Positions 7,224-14,499 of a stretch of 16,338 nucleotides of DNA are shown one piece after another (position 1 is the stretch's first letter; the number at the start of each line of letters is the position of its first letter). The stretch is from NCBI GenBank assembly GCA_023434535.1, contig JAEYSR010000070.1, positions 1-16,338 of the forward strand. The letters run 5' to 3'. Both the position numbers and the translations under genes were made by a program. The notes under the pieces are model-generated. The model was not told the origin of the DNA, searched no databases, and worked only from the letters and a program-made list of their open reading frames with translations. This stretch comes from Actinomycetes bacterium (GTDB taxonomy: Bacteria; Actinomycetota; Acidimicrobiia; Acidimicrobiales; Microtrichaceae).

Positions 7224-7230
7224 GACGAAA

Positions 7231-7259
7231 AAGATAGGGATTCCGATGTAAATCGGCAA
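7231..7259 (-). promoter_or_regulatory. Promoter of the TetR-P450 operon
   Basis: On the minus strand TTGCCG (7254-7259) and TATCTT (7231-7236) are separated by exactly 17 bases, matching a housekeeping sigma promoter. The GTG start of TetR lies 7 bases past the -10 box, so transcription should begin at or next to the start codon. Confidence 0.65.
7243..7256. promoter_or_regulatory. Putative TetR operator inside its own promoter
   Basis: The inverted repeat CCGAT-GTAA-ATCGG (plus strand) lies between the -35 and -10 boxes and overlaps the inner end of the -35. A dimeric regulator bound here would block RNA polymerase, which is the common TetR autoregulation layout. That TetR itself binds it is inferred from position and symmetry. 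Confidence 0.6.
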
Positions 7260-7409
7260 GCCGTCCGACCGTCGGGCCCTCCTCGGACGCCGTTCTGTTC
7301 TGCAGACACCGGTGGGTCGGGGTCGCTGGCGGGCGGGGTAGGTGCATCTGTCGGGGCGAGGGTGCCGAAGAACATGTGGGTGCACCTCGCGCCCGGAAGG
7401 AGATCGTGC

Positions 7410-8924
7410 ATGGCATCGGTGCTGGTGGCGGGTGCGACCGGTTACGTCGGCGGCCGCCTGGTCCCCGAGCTGCTGTCGGCCGGGCACTCGGTGCGCTGCG
7501 TCGTGCGCGACCCGAACAAGCTCGACGACGCGTTCTGGCGCGACCGGGTCGAGGTGGTCCGCGGCGACGTCACCGACCGGGCCTCGGTCGACGCCGCTCT
7601 CGTGGGCATCGACGTCGTCTACTACCTGGTCCACTCGATGGGCGCGTCGGGCGAGTTCGAGCAGCTCGATCGCACCGCCGCCGGGATCGTGGCCGACGCC
7701 GCCTCGGCGGCCGGGACCGGACGGATCGTGTACCTGGGCGGGCTCGGGCGCGACGACGACCCGCACCTGTCGCGTCACCTCGGCAGCCGCCACGAGGTGG
7801 GTCGGGTCCTCGCCGCCGGCTCCACGCCGGTGACCGAGCTGCGCGCCGCGGTCATCATCGGGTCCGGATCGGCCAGCTTCGAGATGCTGCGCTACCTCGT
7901 CGAGGTCCTCCCGATGATGGTCACGCCGAAGTGGGTCAACAGCCGCTGCCAGCCGATCGCCATCCGGGACGTCCTCGGTGCTCTGGTCGCGGCGATCGAC
8001 GACGACGTCGAGGCCCACCACGTCGTGCAGATCGGCGGCCCCGATGTCCTCACCTACCGCCAGATGATGGACGCCTACGCCGAGGTCGCCGGCCTGCCCC
8101 GGCGGATCATCGTCCCGGTCCCGCTGTTGACGCCGCGGCTGTCGTCGCTCTGGATCAGCCTGGTCACGCCGCTGCCCTCGGACCTGGCCCGACCCCTGGT
8201 GGACAGCCTGGTGATGGACGTGGTCGTCGACCGCCCACCTCCTCCGCCGTTCCCCGATCCCGCCGACGCCATCCCGTTCCGGGACGCCGTGGCCACCGCC
8301 ATCGAGCGGTCGGCCACCCTGCAGGTCGTCACCCGCTGGTCCGACGCCGCGCTGCCGGGGCAGTCGCCGGCCGACCCCATGCCCACCGACGCGGAGTGGT
8401 CGGGCGGCTCGGTCCTGGTCGACGAGCAGACCGCGGTCGCCGACGCCCCGCCGTCCGCAGTGTTCCGGACCGTGTCGGGCATCGGCGGCGAGCGGGGTTG
8501 GTACGTGACGCGCCTGCTCTGGGAGGCCCGGGGCTGGATCGACAAGCTGGTCGGCGGCGTCGGGATGCGGCGCGGTCGGCGCCACCCCGACGACCTCTGG
8601 GTCGGCGACGCCGTCGACTTCTGGCGGGCCGAGGCGGTCGAGCCCGACCGGCTGGTCCGCCTGCGTGCGGAGATGCGCCTACCGGGCGAGGCGTGGATCG
8701 AGTGGCGGATCGAACCCGAGGGCGACGGCAGCCGTCTGACCCAGCGGGCGATCTTCGTCCCCAAGGGCCTGTGGGGGAGGGCGTACTGGTACTCGCTCCT
8801 GCCCTTCCACTCGATCATCTTCGGTCGGCTCGCCTGTCGTCTGGCAGCGGCGGCCGAGCGCTCACCGGTTCTGTCGCGCCATGAGCCCGCGAACGGTGGC
8901 CCCTCGCGCGACAGAGCCGGGTGA
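7410..8924 (+). CDS. SDR-family NAD(P)-binding protein fused to DUF2867-like domain
   Basis: The 504-residue product begins with an atypical SDR/NmrA-like Rossmann domain: VLVAGATGYVGG holds the GxxGxxG nucleotide-binding loop, followed by VVRDPNKL and YYLVHSMG. Residues about 1-300 make up this part. After a Pro-rich stretch (VDRPPPPPFPDP) and a linker, residues about 335-490 look like DUF2867, an SRPBCC-like lipid- or ligand-binding fold (GGERGWYVTRLLWEARGWIDKLVGG starts it, and WIEWRIE and FVPKGLWGRAYWYSLLPFH lie near its end). Such fusions occur in other bacteria and lack a proven substrate. AAGGAG lies 7 bases before the ATG. It is divergent from the TetR operon with about 185 bases between starts, so it could share control, but no clear promoter is seen. 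Confidence 0.9.
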   Translation: MASVLVAGATGYVGGRLVPELLSAGHSVRCVVRDPNKLDDAFWRDRVEVVRGDVTDRASVDAALVGIDVVYYLVHSMGASGEFEQLDRTAAGIVADAASAAGTGRIVYLGGLGRDDDPHLSRHLGSRHEVGRVLAAGSTPVTELRAAVIIGSGSASFEMLRYLVEVLPMMVTPKWVNSRCQPIAIRDVLGALVAAIDDDVEAHHVVQIGGPDVLTYRQMMDAYAEVAGLPRRIIVPVPLLTPRLSSLWISLVTPLPSDLARPLVDSLVMDVVVDRPPPPPFPDPADAIPFRDAVATAIERSATLQVVTRWSDAALPGQSPADPMPTDAEWSGGSVLVDEQTAVADAPPSAVFRTVSGIGGERGWYVTRLLWEARGWIDKLVGGVGMRRGRRHPDDLWVGDAVDFWRAEAVEPDRLVRLRAEMRLPGEAWIEWRIEPEGDGSRLTQRAIFVPKGLWGRAYWYSLLPFHSIIFGRLACRLAAAAERSPVLSRHEPANGGPSRDRAG

Positions 8925-8985
8925 TCAGCGCCTTTACACTGCTGCCGTCGTGCGGCCCGCTGCGGGCCCGGTAGGAGGAACCCCC

Positions 8986-9435
8986 GTGACCGACCGATCT
9001 TCGTTCTCCGACGAGCAGTGGCACGCGCTCACCGACGCCCCGGTGGCGATCATGCTCGCCGTGGCCGTCGTCGGCGATCACGGACCGATCTCCATGCTCA
9101 AGGAGTCGACCGCCGGGGCCAAGGCCATCGCCCGGCCGGAGCACTCCGGTCCGGCCGACCAGCTGATCGCGGAGATCGTCCCCGAGGCCGCGGCCAAGGA
9201 GGCCCGCCACGACGCCAAGCAGCACAAGGGCGCCACTCCGAACGTCATGGTCGACGGCCTGATGTCCGACGTGACCGCCGCGGTCGAGGCGCTGTCGGGC
9301 ATCCCGGCCGAGGAGTCGGCCCAGGTGCGTCAGTGGTACTTCGACATCGGCCAGGCGGTCGCCGCGGCGTCGAAGGGCATCAAGCCGTCCGAGCAGGAGC
9401 TCCTCGACCGACTCCGCCAGGTGCTGGCCCTCTAG
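8986..9435 (+). CDS. Small helical conserved hypothetical protein
   Basis: The 149-residue product has no signal peptide, membrane segment or cysteine. It appears mostly helical, with an N-terminal FSDEQWHALTDAP segment, a hydrophobic helix with a GPISMLKES turn, a charged Ala/Lys-rich middle and a C-terminal part reading WYFDIGQAVAAASKG. This layout recalls an unnamed family of bacterial proteins that share a D-E-W-xx-L...AP start and an AxASK end, but I cannot assign a function. GTG was chosen because TAGGAGGA lies 7 bases upstream; the frame runs back to 8881, overlapping the SDR gene, with no ribosome site. It follows the SDR gene by 61 bases and may be cotranscribed. A possible -10 box TACACT (8935-8940) lies in the gap without a good -35. 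Confidence 0.82.
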   Translation: MTDRSSFSDEQWHALTDAPVAIMLAVAVVGDHGPISMLKESTAGAKAIARPEHSGPADQLIAEIVPEAAAKEARHDAKQHKGATPNVMVDGLMSDVTAAVEALSGIPAEESAQVRQWYFDIGQAVAAASKGIKPSEQELLDRLRQVLAL

Positions 9436-9629
9436 TCACGCAGTCCGCTGTGTGATGCATCTCCGCGGGGAAGCCCACGGAGACGCATCGCAGAACCGGT
9501 GGGCGGCGGTTCGCGCCGTACCCCTTCCTGCTCGTCGGCGCCGAGGCGCCCGCTTCAGCGCGCCCGGGATCCGGCGCGCCTTGATCCGGGTCCGGGTAGG
9601 GGTCGGTCGTCCGACCCGCGCGCCGCTCC
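9436..9629. other. Gap before the importer promoter, with hairpins only
   Basis: Together with the leader (9665-9829) this forms a 394-base stretch without a confident gene. It holds the terminator at 9454-9489 and, just ahead of the -35 box, a perfect 7-bp stem with a TCGT loop (9600-9617). A 70-codon frame on the plus strand (9452-9664) runs through both hairpins and has no ribosome site. Confidence 0.6.
9454..9489 (+). terminator. Hairpin terminator after the small hypothetical gene
   Basis: A 12-bp stem (9454-9465 with 9478-9489) with one A-C mismatch lies 18 bases past the stop codon. On the minus strand the same mismatch becomes a G-T wobble. No clear T-run follows. Confidence 0.5.
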
Positions 9630-9657
9630 TTGACCTCGATCGATGTAATGATACAAT
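9630..9657 (+). promoter_or_regulatory. Strong extended -10 promoter of the peptide importer operon
   Basis: TTGACC (9630-9635) and TACAAT (9652-9657) are 16 bases apart, and TGA directly before the -10 makes it an extended -10 promoter. This is the best promoter in the window and lies in an AT-rich island. Transcription should start near 9664-9665. Confidence 0.75.
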
Positions 9658-9659
9658 CG
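9641..9659. promoter_or_regulatory. Symmetric site over the importer -10 box, possible operator
   Basis: CGAT (9641-9644) and ATCG (9656-9659) form outer arms around a central ATGAT, and TGTA-N4-TACA (9644-9655) forms a second offset repeat. The site covers the spacer and -10 box, where a repressor would block polymerase. Which regulator binds, if any, is unknown. Confidence 0.4.
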
Positions 9660-9664
9660 TTTAG

Positions 9665-9820
9665 ATGAAAGACCCGATACGTCGGGTCGCCACAAGGGGG
9701 GCCCTCGGGCCGCAAAGAGGTGCGAGCGAATCCCGACTGACCGGGATCGTCGGGGGCGGCGGGGATGTGCCGTTCCGAGCGGTGGTCAGGGGGCGGTCGT
9801 GCCGGACGTACCGACCATGA
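9665..9820 (+). CDS. Possible leaderless 51-residue leader peptide of the importer operon
   Basis: An ATG lies 7 bases past the -10 box, at the predicted transcript start, the same spacing as the leaderless TetR gene. The frame runs 51 codons (start MKDPIRRV, end CRTYRP) to a TGA 9 bases before the binding-protein ATG, and it is in frame with that gene. Against it, 13 of 51 codons end in A or T and rare Arg codons are common, unlike neighbouring genes. It may be a translated regulatory leader or chance. A 7-bp hairpin (9671-9688) lies near its start. Confidence 0.25.
   Translation: MKDPIRRVATRGALGPQRGASESRLTGIVGGGGDVPFRAVVRGRSCRTYRP
9671..9688 (+). promoter_or_regulatory. Hairpin near the 5' end of the importer leader RNA
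   Basis: GACCCGA and TCGGGTC pair as a perfect 7-bp stem around a TACG loop, starting about 6 bases from the predicted transcript start. Further inverted repeats occur downstream (ATCCCG/CGGGAT near 9730-9747, GGTCG/CGACC near 9795-9816). It could protect the 5' end or be part of a regulatory fold; no known riboswitch was recognised. Confidence 0.4.
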
Positions 9821-9829
9821 AAGGCCATC

Positions 9830-11452
9830 ATGCTGAACACACGGGGGTGGCGGCGCCTCGGCGCCGTCGTGCTGGGACTGTCGCTCGCTGCGGCGGCATG
9901 CGGTGACGGGGGATCGTCGGAGGAGGGCGGCGGCACCACGCTGACGACCACTCCGATCGAGCAGGGCAACGTCGACGTCACCGACAACGACGCCACGGCC
10001 TGGTTGAAGATGGTCGGGGCGAACGCTCCCCAGCAGATGGACCCGACCCGCGAGGCGTCGCCCTGCAGCAACGCCATGCTCGGCGCCGTCTACGACCGCC
10101 TGATCCGCATGGGCCCCGATGGCCAGCTCGAGCCCGGGCTCGCCGAGAGCTGGGAGGCCACCGACCCGACGACCTTCCGCATCACGCTCCGGGACGACGT
10201 GAAGTTCCAGGACGGCACCCCGTTCGACGCCGAGGCGGTCGCCGCCCACCTCGAGCGGGCGAAGAGCTCTCCGACGTCGGTGATCAAGGGCGACCTCGGC
10301 GCCGTGGAGTCCATCACCGTCGTGGACGACTCGACGGTCGAGCTCAAGCTGTCGGCACCTCGAGCGGGCGTGATGCCCACGGTGCTGTCCGGCCGGGCGG
10401 GGATGGTCCCGTCGCCGACCGCCGTGCAGGCCGCGGGCGACACCTACGGGGCCGAGGGCGCCACCGGCGCCGGCCCGTACAAGTACGTCGACAACACGCC
10501 GAACAACTACATCAAGCTCGAGGCGTGGGACGGCTACTGGGAGCCCGGGCGTCAGCTCGTGGCGGGGATCGAGAACTTCGGGTTCAACACCCAGTTCCAG
10601 GTCGAGCGCATCCGCAGCGGTGAGCTCAACTACGTCACCGTCTTCGACAACCAGTACCCCGACGTGAAGGCCGCCGCCGACGAGGGCGTGGTGGACGTCA
10701 AGGTCTCACCGGCCGTCCAGTTCGGCGAGTTCTTCGTCAACTACGGCAAGGCGCCGTTCGACGACATCAAGGTCCGCCAGGCCCTCAACCACGCCGTCGA
10801 CCGCGAGGCGCTGGCCGACGCCGTCACCGGCGGCGCAGGCACCCCGGCGTGGGGTCCGCTGCCCGAGGACAGCTGGGCGCACAGCGCTGACGTCGAGGGG
10901 ATGTACGAGTACGACCCGGCGAAGGCCAAGGAGCTCCTGGCGGAGGCCGGGCATCCGGACGGACTGGCGATCCGCACCGCCTTCGTCAGCAACCCCTACT
11001 ACCAGACGGCGGCCGAGGCGCTGCAGGGGATGCTCGCCGAGTCCGGCATCAACCTCGAGCTCGTCCCGGTGACCCCGGCCGAGATCAACAACGCCCTCTA
11101 CGTCCGCCAGGAGTTCGACGCCGGCGTCACGGCCTTCCTCGGCTCCGACGATCCGGGTCTGCTCCTCGAGGCCAAGTACGGCTCCAACGGCAACAACAAC
11201 CCGTCCAAGACGGCGACGCCGGGCCTGGACGACCTGCTGGCCGACGGCGCTGCGGCGACCGAGGTGGAGGAGCGGGCCGAGGCCTACAAGGCAGCGGAGG
11301 AGCTGATCATGGAGCAGGCGCTCGCCATCCCGATGTGGCGCAACGCCGGCGTGGCCGCCTTCTCGCCCGAGGTCAAGAACGTGGTGAAGGGCTACACCAC
11401 GTGCTCGCTCGGCGACTTCATCTCGCCGCCGACCTACGTCGCCAAGGGGTGA
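9830..11452 (+). CDS. dppA: Peptide ABC importer substrate-binding lipoprotein (family 5)
   Basis: The 540-residue product is an extracellular solute-binding protein of family 5, which captures dipeptides, oligopeptides, nickel complexes or similar solutes and delivers them to the permeases. A basic N-terminus and hydrophobic core end in AAAAC (lipidated Cys 24), followed by a Gly/Ser/Thr linker. Family signs are YDRLIRMGPDGQLEPGLAESWE, then FRITLRDDVKFQDGTPFDAEAV, and later FDDIKVRQALNHAVDREAL. Length is typical. GAAAGG (9819-9824) lies 5 bases before the ATG. It is the first confident gene of the operon. Substrate class cannot be fixed from sequence alone; the dpp symbol marks family, not a proven dipeptide role. 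Confidence 0.93.
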   Translation: MLNTRGWRRLGAVVLGLSLAAAACGDGGSSEEGGGTTLTTTPIEQGNVDVTDNDATAWLKMVGANAPQQMDPTREASPCSNAMLGAVYDRLIRMGPDGQLEPGLAESWEATDPTTFRITLRDDVKFQDGTPFDAEAVAAHLERAKSSPTSVIKGDLGAVESITVVDDSTVELKLSAPRAGVMPTVLSGRAGMVPSPTAVQAAGDTYGAEGATGAGPYKYVDNTPNNYIKLEAWDGYWEPGRQLVAGIENFGFNTQFQVERIRSGELNYVTVFDNQYPDVKAAADEGVVDVKVSPAVQFGEFFVNYGKAPFDDIKVRQALNHAVDREALADAVTGGAGTPAWGPLPEDSWAHSADVEGMYEYDPAKAKELLAEAGHPDGLAIRTAFVSNPYYQTAAEALQGMLAESGINLELVPVTPAEINNALYVRQEFDAGVTAFLGSDDPGLLLEAKYGSNGNNNPSKTATPGLDDLLADGAAATEVEERAEAYKAAEELIMEQALAIPMWRNAGVAAFSPEVKNVVKGYTTCSLGDFISPPTYVAKG

Positions 11453-11472
11453 GCGGATCGACCGTGACCGAC

Positions 11473-11514
11473 GGCCTCCGGGCGGGTGAGCTGCGGCTCA
11501 TCCGCCCGGAGGCC
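11473..11514 (+). terminator. Intra-operon 19-bp hairpin between binding-protein and permease genes
   Basis: A continuous 19-bp stem (11473-11491 with 11496-11514), with one G-T wobble, closes on a TGCG loop, 20 bases past the binding-protein stop. No T-run follows, so full termination is unlikely. Such structures often protect the 3' end of binding-protein mRNA or give partial termination, so that binding protein outnumbers the permeases. Confidence 0.75.
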
Positions 11515-11585
11515 ATGGTCGTGCGAGGCGTGGACCCGCCCACGGCGGGGCAGGTAGCTGACGTGCCGACTCCAGGGGGGAGCGC

Positions 11586-12530
11586 ATGATCGTCCGACGA
11601 CTGCTCTCCATCATCCCGCTGCTCATCGTGGTGTCGTTCGCGGTGTTCTGCCTCGAGCTGTTCCTGCCCGGCGATCCGGCGGCCAACCTGGCCGGGGACA
11701 ACGCCTCTCCGGAGCAGATCGAGGAGATCCGCCAGGAGCTCCAGCTCGATCGACCGCTCCCCGAGCGCTACTGGAACTGGGTGACCGACGCCGTCCAGGG
11801 CGACTTCGGTCGCTCGCTCTACAGCAACCGCAGCGTGGGCGGTGAGATCGCAGAGCGCTGGGTCGTCACCGCCACGCTGGTCGGCGGGTCGATCCTGGTG
11901 GCGGTCGCCGTCGGCGTGCCGTTCGGGATCGTCGCCGGCACCCGGAGAGGGAGATGGCCGGATCGCCTGGCGACGGTCATGTCGTCGCTCGGGGTCGCGC
12001 TCCCGAACTTCCTCCTCGGCATCTTCCTCATCCTCGTGTTCGCGATCTGGCTGAAGGTGCTGCCCGTGGCGGGCTACGTGTCGCCGGGCGACAGCGTCGT
12101 CGACTGGGCGCGCCACCTGATCCTCCCCACGCTCGCGATCAGCGGGCTGGTGTTCGCCGAGCTCACCCGACAGCTGCGCTCGTCCATGGCCGAGACGCAG
12201 GAGGAGGACTACACCCGCACCGCCCGGGCGAAGGGCCTCCCCGAGTCGACCGTGGTCACCAAGCACTCGCTGCGGCTGGCGATCGCCCCCGCCATCGCGG
12301 TCCTGGGCGTGCAGGCCGCCCGCCTCTTCGGCGGGGCGGTCATCGTCGAGCAGATCTTCTCGCTCCCCGGGCTCGGCCAGCTGACGATCGATGCGATCCT
12401 CAGCCGGGACCTCCCCGTGCTGCAGGGCATCATCCCGCTGGCTGTCCTGGTCGCCGTCGTCATGACGCTGCTCGCCGACCTGGCCCGCATCTGGCTGAAC
12501 CCGCAGCTCCGTCGTCGGGCGACCGCATGA
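11586..12530 (+). CDS. dppB: Peptide ABC importer permease, DppB-type
   Basis: The 314-residue product is an inner-membrane permease of the DppB/OppB type. It starts with a membrane helix (MIVRRLLSIIPLLIVVSF), then an outside segment with LPGDPAANLAG and a VQGDFGRSL motif typical of the family, then five further hydrophobic segments. The cytoplasmic EAA loop that docks on the ATPase is visible near residues 205-235 (DYTRTARAKGLPESTVV segment). Length matches the family. A GGGGGGAG ribosome site lies just before the ATG. It follows the binding protein after 133 bases that contain the large hairpin, and its stop overlaps the next permease start by ATGA. Confidence 0.95.
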   Translation: MIVRRLLSIIPLLIVVSFAVFCLELFLPGDPAANLAGDNASPEQIEEIRQELQLDRPLPERYWNWVTDAVQGDFGRSLYSNRSVGGEIAERWVVTATLVGGSILVAVAVGVPFGIVAGTRRGRWPDRLATVMSSLGVALPNFLLGIFLILVFAIWLKVLPVAGYVSPGDSVVDWARHLILPTLAISGLVFAELTRQLRSSMAETQEEDYTRTARAKGLPESTVVTKHSLRLAIAPAIAVLGVQAARLFGGAVIVEQIFSLPGLGQLTIDAILSRDLPVLQGIIPLAVLVAVVMTLLADLARIWLNPQLRRRATA

Positions 12531-13456
12531 GCACCCTGCGCCGCGAGCTCGCCCCGTCCGACACGTCGGTCGACGGACCGCAGGCGGAGCCGTCCTCCGA
12601 CGATCCCGCCGACGCGCTGGACCTGCGCGGTCGTCGGTGGAGGGAGTTCAAGCGCAACCGCCTCGCCGTGGCGTCCGCCGTGTTCCTGATCGTGCTGATC
12701 CTCGCGACGATCTTCGCCACGGTGATCGCACCGCACGACCCCGCCGCGACCAACCTGCGCCTCCGCTACGCGCCGCCTGGGACGAGCGGGCACATCCTGG
12801 GCACCGACGACCTGGGTCGAGACATCCTCAGCCGTCTGCTGGTCGGAGGGAGGGTGTCGCTCGCCGCCGGACTCGGTTCGGTCGCACTCGGCCTGACCAT
12901 CGCGATCCCGCTCGGCCTGGTCGCCGGCTACTTCGGCGGACGGCTCGACGCGGTGGTCATGTGGGTCGTCGACGCCATCCTCGCCATCCCGCCGCTGCTG
13001 CTCGTCTTCGCCATCGCCGGCGTGCTCGGACCCAGCCTCCGGTCGATGATCATCGCCCTCAGCGTGTACTTCACCCCGCTGTTCTTCCGGCTCGTGAGGG
13101 GAGAGGTCCACGCGCTCAAGCAGGGCCAGCTGGTCACGGCCGAGCGCGCCCTCGGTGCGAAGAACGGATACATCCTGCGGCGGCACATCCTGCCCAACCT
13201 GGCGTCGCCGCTGATCGTCGAGGCCTCGCTCGCCGTCGGCATCGGCATCCTCGCCGAGGCCTCGATGAGCTTCCTCGGCCTCGGCGTGCAGCCGCCGACG
13301 TCCAGCTGGGGGCTCATGCTCGGACTGGCCTTCAACCAGATCCAGCAGCACCCGTTCCTGATCGTGGTGCCGGCGACGGCCATCGCCCTGACCGTCCTGG
13401 GGCTCAACCTCCTCGGCGACGGCATGCGGGACGCCTTGGGGAAGATCGAGCAGTGA
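12527..13456 (+). CDS. dppC: Peptide ABC importer permease, DppC-type
   Basis: The 309-residue product is the second permease of the importer. A hydrophilic N-terminal extension of about 35 residues (Ser/Asp/Pro-rich) precedes the family start WREFKRNRLAVASAVFLI. Family motifs include HILGTDDLGRDILSRLLVGGRVSL and the EAA loop near residues 200-230 (AERALGAKNGYILRRHILPN). The ending LGLNLLGDGMRDALG is typical of DppC/OppC. It overlaps the upstream permease by 4 bases (ATGA) and the downstream ATPase by GTGA, so translation is probably coupled. It forms the membrane channel as a heterodimer with the DppB-type permease. Confidence 0.95.
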   Translation: MSTLRRELAPSDTSVDGPQAEPSSDDPADALDLRGRRWREFKRNRLAVASAVFLIVLILATIFATVIAPHDPAATNLRLRYAPPGTSGHILGTDDLGRDILSRLLVGGRVSLAAGLGSVALGLTIAIPLGLVAGYFGGRLDAVVMWVVDAILAIPPLLLVFAIAGVLGPSLRSMIIALSVYFTPLFFRLVRGEVHALKQGQLVTAERALGAKNGYILRRHILPNLASPLIVEASLAVGIGILAEASMSFLGLGVQPPTSSWGLMLGLAFNQIQQHPFLIVVPATAIALTVLGLNLLGDGMRDALGKIEQ

Positions 13457-14499
13457 GCACACCCATGGCCGACGACGAGACCATCGACCTGGTGCGCGAC
13501 GACCAGCTGCTGAGGGTCGAGCACCTGAGCGTGCGACTGCCGAGCGAGGGCGGTCCCGTCACGGTCGTCGACGACGTGTCGCTGGCCGTCGCTCCGGGGG
13601 AGGTCGTCGGTCTGGCGGGCGAGAGCGGCTCGGGCAAGACCATGACAGGACTGGCGATCATGGGCCTGCTGCCGCAGAGGGCCCAGGTCGACGGCCGGAT
13701 CCTGATCGAGGGGCGTGACCTCCTGCAGCTCCCCAAGCGCCAGCTCCGGAAGGTCCGCGGCGACGTGGTCGCCATGGTCTTCCAGGACCCGATGAGCTGC
13801 CTGCACCCGGCGTACACCACGGGCGAGCAGATCGCCGAGGCCCTGCGCGCCCACCGGAAGATCTCCCGGGCCGAGGCGATGCGGCTCGCGGTGTCCATGC
13901 TCGACCGGGTGGGCATCCCCGACGCGGCGACGCGGGCCCGCCAGTACCCGTTCGAGTTCTCGGGCGGGATGCAGCAGCGGGTGATGATCGCCATGGCGCT
14001 CGCCCTGGAGCCGCGGCTGCTCATCGCCGACGAGCCGACGACGGCGCTCGACGTGACGGTGCAGGCGCAGGTCCTCGACCTGATCGCGTCGCTCCAGGCG
14101 GAGCTCGGGATGGCCGTGCTGTTCGTCAGCCACGACCTCGGTGTGGTGTCGGAGCTGTGCGAGCGGGTGGTGGTGATGTACGCCGGGCAGGTCATCGAGG
14201 ACTCCGGCGCCCGGGACCTGTTCCGTCGTCCCCTGCACCCGTACGCCCAGGCCCTCATCGTCGCGGCGCCGCACCCCGCGCTGAAGGGGACGGAGCTGCC
14301 GACGATCCCCGGAGCGCCACCGCTGCCCGGGTTGCTGCCCGACGGCTGCCGGTTCCACCCCCGCTGCGCGTTCTGCGTGCCCGAGCGCTGCACGGACCAC
14401 GACATCCCGATCCAGGTGCTCGAGCACCGGTCGGTGCGCTGCGTGCGCGCCGGCGAGCTCGACCTGGCGACCACCGAGGAGGCGAGCGATGTCCGATGA
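13453..14499 (+). CDS. dppD: Peptide ABC importer ATPase, DppD-type
   Basis: The 348-residue ATPase energises the importer. Walker A is GESGSGKT (56-63), followed by the Q-loop VFQDPMSCLHP, the signature FSGGMQQR, Walker B LLIADEPTTALD and the switch His in VSHD. The C-terminal oligopeptide-transporter extension contains CRFHPRCAFC and ERC, with cysteines at 299, 305, 308 and 313. Four clustered cysteines could hold an iron-sulfur cluster, as reported for the mycobacterial OppD from memory; this is inference. GTG 13453 was chosen for its 4-base overlap with the permease stop; an in-frame ATG at 13465 is an alternative. It pairs with the DppF-type ATPase as a heterodimer. Confidence 0.94.
   Translation: MSTPMADDETIDLVRDDQLLRVEHLSVRLPSEGGPVTVVDDVSLAVAPGEVVGLAGESGSGKTMTGLAIMGLLPQRAQVDGRILIEGRDLLQLPKRQLRKVRGDVVAMVFQDPMSCLHPAYTTGEQIAEALRAHRKISRAEAMRLAVSMLDRVGIPDAATRARQYPFEFSGGMQQRVMIAMALALEPRLLIADEPTTALDVTVQAQVLDLIASLQAELGMAVLFVSHDLGVVSELCERVVVMYAGQVIEDSGARDLFRRPLHPYAQALIVAAPHPALKGTELPTIPGAPPLPGLLPDGCRFHPRCAFCVPERCTDHDIPIQVLEHRSVRCVRAGELDLATTEEASDVR

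Noticed and set aside
7340..7387. Inverted repeat AGGTGCA/TGCACCT upstream of the SDR gene
   Set aside because: The arms are 34 bases apart and no promoter boxes are recognisable around them, so an operator call is not supported.
9452..9664. 70-codon plus-strand frame in the gap before the importer
   Set aside because: It runs through two hairpins and the promoter, with no ribosome site and Arg-rich shadow composition.
9665..9829. Known riboswitch in the importer leader (SAM, cobalamin, guanidine types)
   Set aside because: None of the conserved core words of these classes could be seen.
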